Positions 17,668 through 26,408 of a stretch of 64,000 bases of DNA are shown in pieces. Within the stretch, counting starts at the first letter, position 1. Each line of letters starts with the position of its first letter. The notes under the pieces were generated by a model. It ran no database searches. It was given only the letters and a program-made list of their open reading frames with translations, and was not told the origin of the DNA. The position numbers and the translations under genes were made by a program. Origin of the DNA: Ensifer sp. BR816 (GTDB lineage: Bacteria > Pseudomonadota > Alphaproteobacteria > Rhizobiales > Rhizobiaceae); assembly GCF_000378985.1 (NCBI RefSeq), contig NZ_KB905370.1, positions 2,611,210 through 2,675,209 of the forward strand, read 5' to 3'.

Positions 17668-17945
17668 ACCGCTTCATGCGCGATTCTGAAAGGCGCTCTT
17701 TCGGTACCTATGATGTATACGCAAAATATAATTGCGTTGCATTCAGATCTTCATGGGTTGAATCCTAATGAATTTTGATTGAAGTTCATGAGCTTATGAG
17801 AATAATTCCTCGATAGTATTATGAGCATTCGCATACTCCCTTAGTTTTGTACGTCGGTTGCCACTTTGCCTCTGCTTGGCGCCAGGCTTAAGCTTCCCAT
17901 GGTCAGAGCAAAAGCCTGGCCAGATCACGCTAAAGGAGTGAGACT

Positions 17946-18224
17946 ATGAGCTTCTACGACCCCAATGAATTCGAATACGAGAAGGAAATCGAAGTCGAAG
18001 TGGAATTCGCTTTCGAAGCCGACGTCGACATCGACTACTACAAAGACGTTGATATCAACGTCGACTATTGCGTCGACGTCGACATCGACGGCAACGAAGC
18101 GACCTATGCAATCGACGTCGAGGCCATCGGCGAAGATACCTCCGCCGAGCTGGACCTCGTTGTCCTCGTGATCGAAGACGAGCTGTCGTCGATCACCGCC
18201 GTGGGCCACGCCGCGGTCGCCTAA
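17946..18224 (+). CDS. Small, extremely acidic protein ending in the shared module
   Basis: A 92-residue protein behind a strong AAGGAG site. Residues 1-46 are dominated by Asp and Glu (EYEKEIEVEVEFAFEADV and DVDINVDYCVDVD), in alternating patterns that could bind calcium or form beta strands on ion binding. Residues 47-92 are the same 46-residue module that ends the preceding protein; I count 20 identical positions without gaps. The protein stops directly after the module. It has one cysteine and no signal peptide. A clear terminator lies 58 bases downstream, closing this transcription unit. Export by the nearby type I system is inferred. Confidence 0.75.
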   Translation: MSFYDPNEFEYEKEIEVEVEFAFEADVDIDYYKDVDINVDYCVDVDIDGNEATYAIDVEAIGEDTSAELDLVVLVIEDELSSITAVGHAAVA

Positions 18225-18281
18225 GCGATGCCGAGCGTCTAAAGTCGCTCCGGGAAAAGGCTACCCAACTCTCCAGAGCGC

Positions 18282-18314
18282 AAGGGACCCTGTTTTTGGC
18301 AGGGTCCCTTTTTT
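18282..18314 (+). terminator. Rho-independent terminator
   Basis: An 11-base perfect stem (AAGGGACCCTG / CAGGGTCCCTT) with a 7-base loop is followed by a run of six T. It ends the transcript of the small acidic protein gene, so the large RTX gene at 18505 needs its own promoter. Confidence 0.92.
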
Positions 18315-18504
18315 GCAAGCAAACTAAACGCCCACCTCTGGTGGCGGTCATGACTTGCCCGTGGCGCGGCTGTGGAGCAGTCACCGACCAAGGGTGTACG
18401 CCCGAAGAAGGGTCCACCAACGCGTTGTGTTAGTTCGGGCAAATGCCCCCTAGCATATGTCGAGAAGCTACGCCGCAAGCCACATCGGCATATAGGAGGG
18501 CAGA

Positions 18505-21501
18505 ATGGCTCGCAGTTCGAATTCCCGTCGGTCGTCTACCGTATCGTCCCACAACAGCGCATCGCCATCGGTCAATACACTGTCCGCCAAGGACGGTCCG
18601 GCGGCACAGGAATCCTTCACGAGCCTCGCCACGACGTCCGCACTGCTTTCGTCGCCCGCCTATAGCCTCGTCCAGCTGGACAACAACGGTAACAGCTATA
18701 CCCATGCGGCCGATGGAAGCTTCCGGATAGAGGGCCTCGACGGCAACGACGACATCACCGTGGCAGCGTCAAGCACGGGCAATGACTATCTCGACGGCGG
18801 CGCTGGCAACGACAAGCTGAACGCGGCCGGGACCGATGATTTTCTCGACGGCGGCGCTGGCAGCGACATACTGAACGGCAATGCGGGCAACGATATCCTG
18901 CGCGGCGGCGCTGGCGCGGATATGCTCAACGGTGGGGCGGGCATCGACACCGCCGACTATTCCACCTCCGCCGTTGCAGTCACGGTCTCGCTTCCGTCGA
19001 ACCCCAGCCGGACATCGCGCGGTTCGGGAGGCGACGCCGCTGGCGACACGCTGAGCAGTATCGAGAACCTGATCGGTTCAGCCGGAGATGACCAGCTCAG
19101 CGGCAACGGGATCGACAACCAGCTCGTCGGAAACGCCGGGGAGGATATCCTGCGCGGCATGGACGGCAACGATCTCCTGATCGGCGACAACATGGTCGAC
19201 GTCAATTTGGACGGTGTGCCAGACGACGAGAACATGGACGGCGTCCCGGACGAGGTGGAAGAGGATCAGGCGGGGGCCAGCGATTTCCTCGATGGCGGCT
19301 TTGGCGACGATCGCCTCTACGGCGGCGGCGGCGACGACACGCTCAATGGTGGGTTCGGCAACGACGTGCTGCGTGGCGGTCATGGCGATGATTTCCTCAA
19401 CGCCAGCGACGGCGACGACATTCTCGACGGCGGCGAGGGCAATGACACATTAGTCGCGAGCCTTGGCAATGACATCCTGCGCGGCGGTGCTGGCGATGAT
19501 TTCCTCAACGCCTCGATCGGCAGCGACACCCTTGACGGCGGCGACGGCAATGACAACCTGATCGCCAGCAGCGGCGACGACACGTTGCTCGGCGGGGCCG
19601 GAGCCGATTCCCTCGATGGCGGTGACGGGGCTGACATCCTCGACGGTGGCAACGGCGACGATACTCTGATGGGCGGCAACGGAGCCGACCAGATGGATGG
19701 CGGCGCGGGCAACGACACCGTGAGCTATGCCACTGGCGGGGCCGTCGGCATCAATCTGGGAACTGGCGCAGTCAGCGGCGCGGCGGTCGGCGACGTCCTG
19801 GTGAACATCGAGAGCATCACCGGCTCGAGCCAAAACGACATTCTGGTCGGCGACGGCAACAACAACACCTTCACCGGTGGCGCCGGGGCCGACCAGATCA
19901 TCGGCCAGGGCGGATTCGACACCGCCGACTACTCGACCTCAGCGGCCGGCGTCACCATCAACCTGAATACGACCGTGGTTGATCCCTTGGCAATCGGAAC
20001 CGGGACCGGTTCCGATGCCGAGGGGGATATGCTTCAGCTCATCGAGCGGATCATCGGCTCGGCCTTCATCGACACGCTGAACGGCGGCGAACTCAACGAG
20101 ACCCTCATGGGCGGCGGCGGCGCGGATTTCATCAATGGCGGTATCGGGACAGACACCGCCGAATATTCTTCGTCCGCTGCCGGCGTTTCGATAACGCTGG
20201 ACGACTCGGGCGCTGCGCTCGGCGTCGGCGGTGACGCCGAAGGCGATATACTGACCTCGATCGAGAACCTGACCGGCTCGGGCGCTGACGACACTTTGAT
20301 CGGCAACGCCCTGACGAACCGCATCGACGGCGGTGCGGGTAACGATTTTATACGCGGCGGCACCAACACGGGGACCGAATTCCTCATCGGCGGCGAAGGC
20401 ATCGATACGGCCGACTATTCGACTTCAGGCACTGCCGTGATCGCCAGGTTGTCGGACAGTCAAACCAGTGGGGCGCTTTCGACCGGTGGCGACGCGCAGA
20501 ACGACGTTCTCGTCACAATGGAGAACATCATTGGCTCTGCGTTCGATGATCAGCTATTTGGTGCATCGGCCACCAACCGGCTGGATGGTGACGCGGGAAA
20601 CGATGTGCTGATAGGCGGCGCGGGCGCGGACGTGCTCATTGGCGGCGCTGGAACCGACACCGCTTTCTATCAGACCTCCGGCGCCGGCGTCACAATCGTC
20701 CTCGACAATACGGGCGCGGCGCTCGGCGTCGGCGGCGATGCGCAAGGCGACCAACTCAGTACGATCGAGAATCTCATCGGCTCCAATTTCGACGACCTTC
20801 TGGTCGGCAATGGCAGCGTGAACCGCCTCGAGGGCGGCAGCGGAAACGACACTTTCCGCAGCGGTGCGGGCGGCTCGTCCGCGGGCGGGATCGCAGAATT
20901 CATCATCGGCGGAGCAGGCATCGACATGATCGACTATTCCGCCTCCACGGGCGGAGTGTTGGCGCGCCTCTTCAGCGGAACGTCCGGAAGTCTCAGCCAA
21001 GGGGGCGAAGCCGACGGAGATTTGCTCCTGCAGATGGAAAACGTCATCGGGTCGAATTTCAACGATCAATTGTTCGGAAGCACGGCGAGCAACAAGCTGG
21101 TCAGCGGTTCCGGCAGTGACCAGATGCGGGGTGGCAGCGGCGCCGATAATATTTCGGCAACGGGAACCGGGGCCAAGGTCATGTACGGCGATGGAATCGC
21201 CGATGGCGGCGTGGCCGGTCAGGATACGTTCCGGATTCTCGGCGGCGCGGGCAATGTGATTGCAGACTATCAAACCGGTGAAGATCTCTTCCTGAACAGT
21301 CTCAACGCAACAGGGGGCATTGCGCTCACCGCGATCAGCATCGGCGGCGTGGCAACATGGGCCGGCCGGTTTACTGGTAGCACCCACCAGACATACGTCG
21401 CATTGGGCGCCCAGGGCTCGGTCAGCCAGGCCCAGGCGGCCGCGGCGCTCAATACGCTCATTGCGAACGACCTGTTCATCGATCCGGCTCTGATCGCCTG
21501 A
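18505..21501 (+). CDS. Large RTX protein with repeated adhesin-like cassettes
   Basis: A 998-residue protein with a GGAGGG ribosome site. After a Ser-rich N-terminus (1-50) come many RTX nonapeptides, densest at about 90-150 and 250-400. From about residue 145 a longer cassette recurs roughly six times: a TADYSTS strand, a VTVxL strand, a GGDAxGD loop, an IENLIGSxxDD turn and an LxGN turn. A calcium-binding insert like thrombospondin type 3 repeats (DVNLDGVPDDENMDGVPDE) sits near 230-250. The C-terminal 100 residues have the FRILGGAGNVIADYQTGEDLFL type end expected of type I substrates. It is probably a surface or biofilm protein. The exporter gene begins 25 bases downstream. Confidence 0.92.
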   Translation: MARSSNSRRSSTVSSHNSASPSVNTLSAKDGPAAQESFTSLATTSALLSSPAYSLVQLDNNGNSYTHAADGSFRIEGLDGNDDITVAASSTGNDYLDGGAGNDKLNAAGTDDFLDGGAGSDILNGNAGNDILRGGAGADMLNGGAGIDTADYSTSAVAVTVSLPSNPSRTSRGSGGDAAGDTLSSIENLIGSAGDDQLSGNGIDNQLVGNAGEDILRGMDGNDLLIGDNMVDVNLDGVPDDENMDGVPDEVEEDQAGASDFLDGGFGDDRLYGGGGDDTLNGGFGNDVLRGGHGDDFLNASDGDDILDGGEGNDTLVASLGNDILRGGAGDDFLNASIGSDTLDGGDGNDNLIASSGDDTLLGGAGADSLDGGDGADILDGGNGDDTLMGGNGADQMDGGAGNDTVSYATGGAVGINLGTGAVSGAAVGDVLVNIESITGSSQNDILVGDGNNNTFTGGAGADQIIGQGGFDTADYSTSAAGVTINLNTTVVDPLAIGTGTGSDAEGDMLQLIERIIGSAFIDTLNGGELNETLMGGGGADFINGGIGTDTAEYSSSAAGVSITLDDSGAALGVGGDAEGDILTSIENLTGSGADDTLIGNALTNRIDGGAGNDFIRGGTNTGTEFLIGGEGIDTADYSTSGTAVIARLSDSQTSGALSTGGDAQNDVLVTMENIIGSAFDDQLFGASATNRLDGDAGNDVLIGGAGADVLIGGAGTDTAFYQTSGAGVTIVLDNTGAALGVGGDAQGDQLSTIENLIGSNFDDLLVGNGSVNRLEGGSGNDTFRSGAGGSSAGGIAEFIIGGAGIDMIDYSASTGGVLARLFSGTSGSLSQGGEADGDLLLQMENVIGSNFNDQLFGSTASNKLVSGSGSDQMRGGSGADNISATGTGAKVMYGDGIADGGVAGQDTFRILGGAGNVIADYQTGEDLFLNSLNATGGIALTAISIGGVATWAGRFTGSTHQTYVALGAQGSVSQAQAAAALNTLIANDLFIDPALIA

Positions 21502-21526
21502 GACCGAACCAATAAGGGGATTGGGA

Positions 21527-23314
21527 ATGGCCGCAAAAGCATCGGCCGACAAGCGTCGGCGCAGCAAGACGGATTTGGACTACGCGACTGGACAGATTCG
21601 TTCGTCTCTCCTGGTGCTGGCGATATTCAGCTTCGCCATCAACCTGCTGATGCTGACGTCGCCGCTTTACATGCTGCAGGTCTACGACCGCGTTCTCGTG
21701 TCCGGCCGGGTAGAGACGCTCGCTATGCTGACGGTTTTCGCCGGAGGTGCGCTACTCGTCCTGGGCGTGCTCGACAGCCTGCGCAGCTCGGTGATGATTA
21801 GGATGGGATGCTGGCTGAACGACAGGCTAGGGCCAGTGCTGATCTCGGGTGGCGTGCGTGCCCGGCTGGTCGGCGACAACGCCGGAGCACAGCCTCTGCG
21901 CGATCTCGCCCAGGTGCAGTCCTTCCTGTCCTCGCAAGGGCTGACGGCGCTCTTCGACGCGCCGTGGACGCCCGTCTTCCTCGCCCTGATTTGGTTGCTC
22001 CATCCTGCGCTGGGAATCCTTGCCGTCGGTGCCGCACTGCTGCTGGTGCTGCTCGGCCTGCTCAACGAACTGACGACCCGGCGTGCGTCCCAGGCCGCCA
22101 GCACCAAGCAGATAGCGGCTTTCCAACAAGCTGAGGCGACGATCCGCAATGCCGAAGTGGTGCGGGCGATGGGAATGCTCCCCGGATTGCTCGAACGGTG
22201 GCGGGCGAGCAACGGTTCCTCGCTCGATGCAACCCGCTCCTCGGCGGAACGCAGCGCCGCGATACTTGGGGTCACCAAGTTCCTACGCTTCTTCGTCCAA
22301 TCGGCCACGCTCGGGCTTGGCGCCTATCTTGTCTTGCAGAGCGAAGTGACTGGCGGCGCCATGATCGCGTCGTCGATTCTCCTTGGCCGAGCGCTCGCTC
22401 CGATCGAGCTCGCGATGGGAAGCTGGCGGAATTTCTTGTCGACCCGGATTGCCTATGATCGCCTAAAATCTCGCCTGCAGGCCATCCCCGCCGAGGCCCA
22501 GCGGATACACTTGCCCGAACCCTATGGGTACATTTCCCTCAATAATGTCTCCTATTCCGCGCCCGCGACCAAGGCGCACGTGATAGACAATGTCAGCTTC
22601 CGGCTGACGCCTGGCGAGGCCTTGGCGGTGATCGGACCATCGGCCAGCGGCAAGAGCACGTTGTGCCGCCTGCTTGCAGGAATTGCCGCACCGTCGGGTG
22701 GAGAAATCAGGCTCGACGGCTCCGAACTCCACCACTGGAACCCAGAACAGCTGGGCCGTTATGTCGGCTACCTGCCGCAGGACGTGGAGCTGTTTTCCGG
22801 CTCCGTCCGCGATAACATCTCGCGCATGACGAGGGCGAACGATGACGAAGTCGTTCAGGCAGCGATGCTGGCGCACGCCCACGAGATGATCCAGCGCCTC
22901 CCGCAGGGCTACGAGACGCCGATTGGAGATGCAGGTGCCCGGTTGTCAGGTGGCCAGCGGCAGCGCATCGGCTTGGCGCGCGCCGTGTTCGGGAATCCCA
23001 AGACCATCATCCTGGACGAACCCAACGCGAACCTTGACCAGTCCGGCGAGACAGCGCTCGCCGCCGCGGTAAGGGCGCTGAAGGAGCGCGGCGCCGCCCT
23101 CATGATTGTCGGCCACCGCCCGTCGACCCTGGCCCAGGCCGACAAAATCCTGTTGCTCCGTGAAGGGCGCGTCGAACTCTTCGGCCCGCGCGAGGATGTC
23201 CTCGGCAGGCTTCGGTTGGCGGGCGCCGCGTCAAAGCACCTAGAGCCGCAACTGCGCGATGTCGGCGCGGCTCCAGTACGCATGCCGCGCGTCACTGAAA
23301 TGCTCGGCGAATAA
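21527..23314 (+). CDS. Type I secretion ABC transporter (PrtD/HlyB-like)
   Basis: The ATG at 21527 follows AAGGGG; a TTG two codons earlier is less likely. The 595-residue protein has a six-helix membrane domain (about 25-310) with SPLYMLQVYDRVL, typical of the PrtD family, and an ATPase domain (about 335-570). Walker A is GPSASGKST, the signature LSGGQRQRIGLARA and Walker B TIILDEPNANLD. It lacks an N-terminal C39 peptidase-like domain, so it fits exporters of RTX substrates with C-terminal signals. It forms the inner-membrane part of the exporter with the HlyD-like gene downstream. Confidence 0.95.
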   Translation: MAAKASADKRRRSKTDLDYATGQIRSSLLVLAIFSFAINLLMLTSPLYMLQVYDRVLVSGRVETLAMLTVFAGGALLVLGVLDSLRSSVMIRMGCWLNDRLGPVLISGGVRARLVGDNAGAQPLRDLAQVQSFLSSQGLTALFDAPWTPVFLALIWLLHPALGILAVGAALLLVLLGLLNELTTRRASQAASTKQIAAFQQAEATIRNAEVVRAMGMLPGLLERWRASNGSSLDATRSSAERSAAILGVTKFLRFFVQSATLGLGAYLVLQSEVTGGAMIASSILLGRALAPIELAMGSWRNFLSTRIAYDRLKSRLQAIPAEAQRIHLPEPYGYISLNNVSYSAPATKAHVIDNVSFRLTPGEALAVIGPSASGKSTLCRLLAGIAAPSGGEIRLDGSELHHWNPEQLGRYVGYLPQDVELFSGSVRDNISRMTRANDDEVVQAAMLAHAHEMIQRLPQGYETPIGDAGARLSGGQRQRIGLARAVFGNPKTIILDEPNANLDQSGETALAAAVRALKERGAALMIVGHRPSTLAQADKILLLREGRVELFGPREDVLGRLRLAGAASKHLEPQLRDVGAAPVRMPRVTEMLGE

Positions 23315-23366
23315 GCCGTTACAAGGATTCGCTGAACTCTCAATCCTCGAATGGAAAGGCAATCCC

Positions 23367-24734
23367 GTGACAAACAGCAGGTCGAACGTAGTTGCGCTTC
23401 CGGGTAATAGGACGCCACGCCAAGAGATCTTGCCGGAACCACTCACGGTGCGCGAGGTGGTCAAGGGTCCGGTCCGGCTTGGTTTTGCCGTGATCGTCAT
23501 ATTCGTCCTCGGCGGCCTTGCGTGGTCGCTGCTTGCCCCGATCGCGGCCGGAGCGATAGCTCCCGGCATCATCAGCCCGGACGGAAGCCGGCGGACCGTC
23601 CAGCACCTGGAAGGCGGCATTATCCAGGCGCTAAAAGTCCGGGACGGGGATTTAGTGCGGGCCGGCGAGCCGATCGTAGTCCTTCAAAGCACTCAGGCGG
23701 CCGCGGCGAACGAACTGCTTCTGGAGCAATCGAGAACCCTTGTGGCAACGCGCCTGCGTTTGCTTGCGGAACAGGCGGGCAACGATGCGGTCCTCTTTCC
23801 GAACGAAATGTTGGCCGAGGGCGATCGCGGGCTGCGCGAGGTCGTTCAGGGGCAGATTTCGATCTTTGAAATGCGCCGCGCGTCATTCGCGGCTCAGTTG
23901 CAGGTTCTCGACGACCGGGAGAACCAGTTCAGGGAGCAAATCAGCGCCCTGAAAGCACAAGTGGAAAGCGCCGAGCGACAGATCGAACTTATCGCGAAGG
24001 AGCTCGCGGGAAAGGCGCAGCTGCTCCGCAAGGCCCTTGTCACCGAACCAGAAATGCTGACGCTCCAGCGCTTCCAAGCCGCCCTCCAGGGCGAACGCGG
24101 TCGGTATCTCGGTTCGATCGCCGAGATCAGGCAGAAGATCGGCGAGATCTCGACCCAACGCATCTCACTCCGCGCCGCGCGCTCTGAGGAAACCTCGACG
24201 GAGCTCGAAAGAGTGCGCGCAGAGCTCGCCAGTGTGTCCGAACGCCTCAATGCAAGCCAGGACATTCTGGATCGAACGACTGTGACCGCTCCGGTCAGCG
24301 GTAAGGTCGTGAACCTACGTTTCAAGTCGGTCGGCGGCGTCGTCCTCGCCGGCGAACCGATCCTCGATATCGTACCGACCGAGGAGCGGCTGCTCATCGA
24401 CGCGCGGATAGCTCCTGGCGATATCGATGTCGTGACGGTGGGGCTTACCGCGACTGTCCACCTCACCGCATTTTCAAGCAGGGGCCTGCCGCGCGTGAAA
24501 GGCGTGGTCCGAAGCCTCTCTGCCGATCGCATCGTCGACGAGGCGACAGGTCAGGCCTACTACCTCGCGCGCGTGGAGGTGTCGCATGGCGAGCTTTCCT
24601 CGCTCGACAAGGGACTTGTCCTGGTTCCGGGAATGCCCGCGGAGGTCCTGGTCGTAACGGCCGAGCAAACCGCCTTCGACTATTTGGTCGAACCTTTCCG
24701 TGCGGCCTTTCGCAGAGGCTTGCGGGAAAGCTGA
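23367..24734 (+). CDS. Type I secretion membrane fusion protein (HlyD family)
   Basis: I chose the GTG at 23367, with GGAAAGG seven bases before it; the upstream open frame overlaps nothing recognisable. The 455-residue protein has one transmembrane helix (about 35-55), a biotinyl-lipoyl-like hairpin split by a long coiled coil (about 105-280), and a C-terminal beta barrel (VTAPVSGKVVNLRFKSVGG onward). It bridges the ABC exporter and an outer-membrane TolC channel. No TolC gene is present in the window, so the channel must be encoded elsewhere. The gene lies 52 bases after the exporter gene. Confidence 0.92.
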   Translation: MTNSRSNVVALPGNRTPRQEILPEPLTVREVVKGPVRLGFAVIVIFVLGGLAWSLLAPIAAGAIAPGIISPDGSRRTVQHLEGGIIQALKVRDGDLVRAGEPIVVLQSTQAAAANELLLEQSRTLVATRLRLLAEQAGNDAVLFPNEMLAEGDRGLREVVQGQISIFEMRRASFAAQLQVLDDRENQFREQISALKAQVESAERQIELIAKELAGKAQLLRKALVTEPEMLTLQRFQAALQGERGRYLGSIAEIRQKIGEISTQRISLRAARSEETSTELERVRAELASVSERLNASQDILDRTTVTAPVSGKVVNLRFKSVGGVVLAGEPILDIVPTEERLLIDARIAPGDIDVVTVGLTATVHLTAFSSRGLPRVKGVVRSLSADRIVDEATGQAYYLARVEVSHGELSSLDKGLVLVPGMPAEVLVVTAEQTAFDYLVEPFRAAFRRGLRES

Positions 24735-25387
24735 GGTCGTTGACCAGAGAGCTGTACCCGTCTTGCGACCTCCGGTCGTCTGGCGCGATGTTGACCTGGG
24801 GAGCGTGCAGGCACCCGCAAGGAGCGGATGAGAACTGGCCGCATGCGTGGCGCGCGGTTCGGACCTGACCGCATAGTGGAACCTTTGCTTGGCTTGCAAG
24901 GGAAATCCGAGCTATGAGCCGAGAGTGTGTGCCGAGTGCGTCGCGACGTCGGTTGCAGCACAGACGGCGGAAAGAAGTGTCCGCCGTTCAGAATGAAGGT
25001 AAGCGCTTTCAGCGCGAGTTCCGGCGTGATGCTAGTCGGCACGAAGCCTCTCACGCCGGCCTCGAATACTCGGGCCATCTCCCCGGGGTCGCTGCGATCG
25101 GACATGACAACGACAGGTATCCCCATAGCTCGGTCGACAAATTGCCGGAGCGAGACGTCTAGCCCCGCGCGGAATACCGATACGTTGCCGATGTTCATCA
25201 GAATCATGGCCCGGTCGCCAAGCGGTTTCGCCGTGCCCTCGATGCTGGCTATTTGCCCCAGCTCGATGATGGCGCCGAAGCCTTCGGCCCAAGGCGTCAG
25301 CAAGGATTCAACCGCGGCACGACGAAGGCGCAGGTCGTCCATGAGCAGGATAACCGATGGCGGTGCAAGTTCATCTGGCTTTAGCAT
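24680..25387 (-). CDS. Pseudo-receiver protein lacking a DNA-binding domain, possibly truncated
   Basis: The first 155 of 235 residues match the receiver-like part of the LuxR-type regulator at 14091: RRAAVESLLTPWAEGFG against RRAGITSLVDEWAGAIG, and TFILNGGHFFPPSVL against TFILGGGTFFPREAL. As in that protein, the strand expected to carry the phosphoacceptor (RAMILMNIGNVS) has no aspartate. The remainder is Arg/Pro/Ser-rich and not a helix-turn-helix, and it overlaps the end of the HlyD-like gene on the other strand by 55 bases. It may be a regulator whose output domain was lost, or a genuine stand-alone partner. GGAG precedes the ATG. Confidence 0.6.
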   Translation of the reverse strand: MLKPDELAPPSVILLMDDLRLRRAAVESLLTPWAEGFGAIIELGQIASIEGTAKPLGDRAMILMNIGNVSVFRAGLDVSLRQFVDRAMGIPVVVMSDRSDPGEMARVFEAGVRGFVPTSITPELALKALTFILNGGHFFPPSVLQPTSRRTRHTLSAHSSDFPCKPSKGSTMRSGPNRAPRMRPVLIRSLRVPARSPGQHRARRPEVARRVQLSGQRPQLSRKPLRKAARKGSTK

Positions 25388-25705
25388 TGACGCTCCGCAT
25401 GTCCCTCACCTGGGCGTTGAAGAGGCAATCATACGACAGCGCAGAAGAATTGTTTAGATAACCTTGTGGGACATATCAGTATTCACCTTTGTATATCCAC
25501 TGGTGAGGATTGCTATATAACAAAGCCGTTCGGAATTTTTCTTGCCGGTAGCAATTTGGATGTAATACGAAATAATCGCCTATTCGCCCTTTGCACGCTG
25601 TGCGAAACAACAGACTACGGTATCATCAAGGACAGCCCAGTCAGTTCGCTGCTATTTTTTCGGCTGCAGACGGAGCGCTTGTAAGAACGATACAGCAGGA
25701 CAACG
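25388..25705. other. AT-rich intergenic stretch
   Basis: These 318 bases separate divergent genes. About 25430-25620 is markedly AT-rich compared with the flanks, like the block at 13830-14060. I see no supported gene; a 72-codon plus-strand frame at 25466 lacks a ribosome site and any similarity I recognise. Confidence 0.45.
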
Positions 25706-26203
25706 GTGGGCGCGGTGGAAAAGTCGAAGATGGATTTTACAGCAGCGACAGAGTGGGCAGGCTCGCTCGTCGCGTATCTGGAACCCTACAATTCATTCGT
25801 CCTTGCCTCGATGATTGCTTTGCCGCTATTGATCGCTCTGTATTCCCGTAACACTGCCAGCATTGTCGAGGCATTCGTCCTCGGTCTTCTGCTCTCGTTT
25901 GTGGTGGGCCAGGGAGAGTCCGTATTCGCCCTGCTTCTTTTCGGAATGGCAACCGTCGTCGCGATCGGCGGCCTCCGGCGGCGGAGGGACGAGCGCTTCC
26001 AGGTAGAAATGAAGAAGGACATCCGTGACCTCCATACGAGGGTCGACGACTTTCTTGGCGCGCTGGATCGCCGGACAAAGCATCTCGATCTCGCACTCGC
26101 AGCCGCTACGCCCATTCGTGACCTGAGCGAAAATCACGGGCCGCATGGGCACGACCGTGCACCTACACGGCTTCACAACGGCTCGGCCGATTTACCTCTT
26201 TGA
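25706..26203 (+). CDS. Small inner-membrane protein with cytoplasmic helix, unknown function
   Basis: A 165-residue protein, probably from the GTG at 25706 (AGGAC upstream); the ATG eight codons later is an alternative. It has two hydrophobic helices (about 30-46 and 52-88, the latter possibly two segments), followed by a charged helix with coiled-coil character (RRRRDERFQVEMKKDIRDLH) and a polar C-terminal tail. I do not recognise the family. It follows the secretion locus on the same strand as its exporter genes but after an AT-rich gap, so a functional link is only possible. Confidence 0.6.
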   Translation: MGAVEKSKMDFTAATEWAGSLVAYLEPYNSFVLASMIALPLLIALYSRNTASIVEAFVLGLLLSFVVGQGESVFALLLFGMATVVAIGGLRRRRDERFQVEMKKDIRDLHTRVDDFLGALDRRTKHLDLALAAATPIRDLSENHGPHGHDRAPTRLHNGSADLPL

Positions 26204-26270
26204 CCCTCTTTTCCGAGACAAGCCGACGGCGCCGTACGCCGGATCGACGAGACTAAGCTTCGCTTGTCTT

Positions 26271-26376
26271 TAGAGCATTTCATCGTTTCATTGAACCGGT
26301 GAAATGATCCAACTCTTTGAAATTACGCAATTCCGGACGGAAAACCGTTACAACACTTTTCTTGGAATTGCTTTAG
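26271..26376. repeat. Rhizobial intergenic mosaic repeat (RIME-like)
   Basis: The block starts TAGAGCATTTCATCG and contains AACTCTTTGAAATTACGC and TTCCGGACGGAAAACCG, ending near TTGGAATTGCTTTAG. This layout, with partial inverted repeats, matches a dispersed intergenic element I recall from many Rhizobium and Sinorhizobium genomes. It lies just beyond the 3' end of phaC. Confidence 0.7.
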
Positions 26377-26408
26377 CTAACCGGTGCCGATCCCCCTGGA
26401 TAAAGGCG

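Noticed and set aside
24730..24920. A hidden LuxR HTH after the second pseudo-receiver
   Set aside because: I read all minus-strand frames in this stretch and found no HTH-like segment, so a simple frameshift does not restore it.
25466..25684. A 72-codon frame in the AT-rich gap
   Set aside because: No ribosome site and no similarity to any protein I know. Random frames are longer in AT-rich DNA only by chance here.
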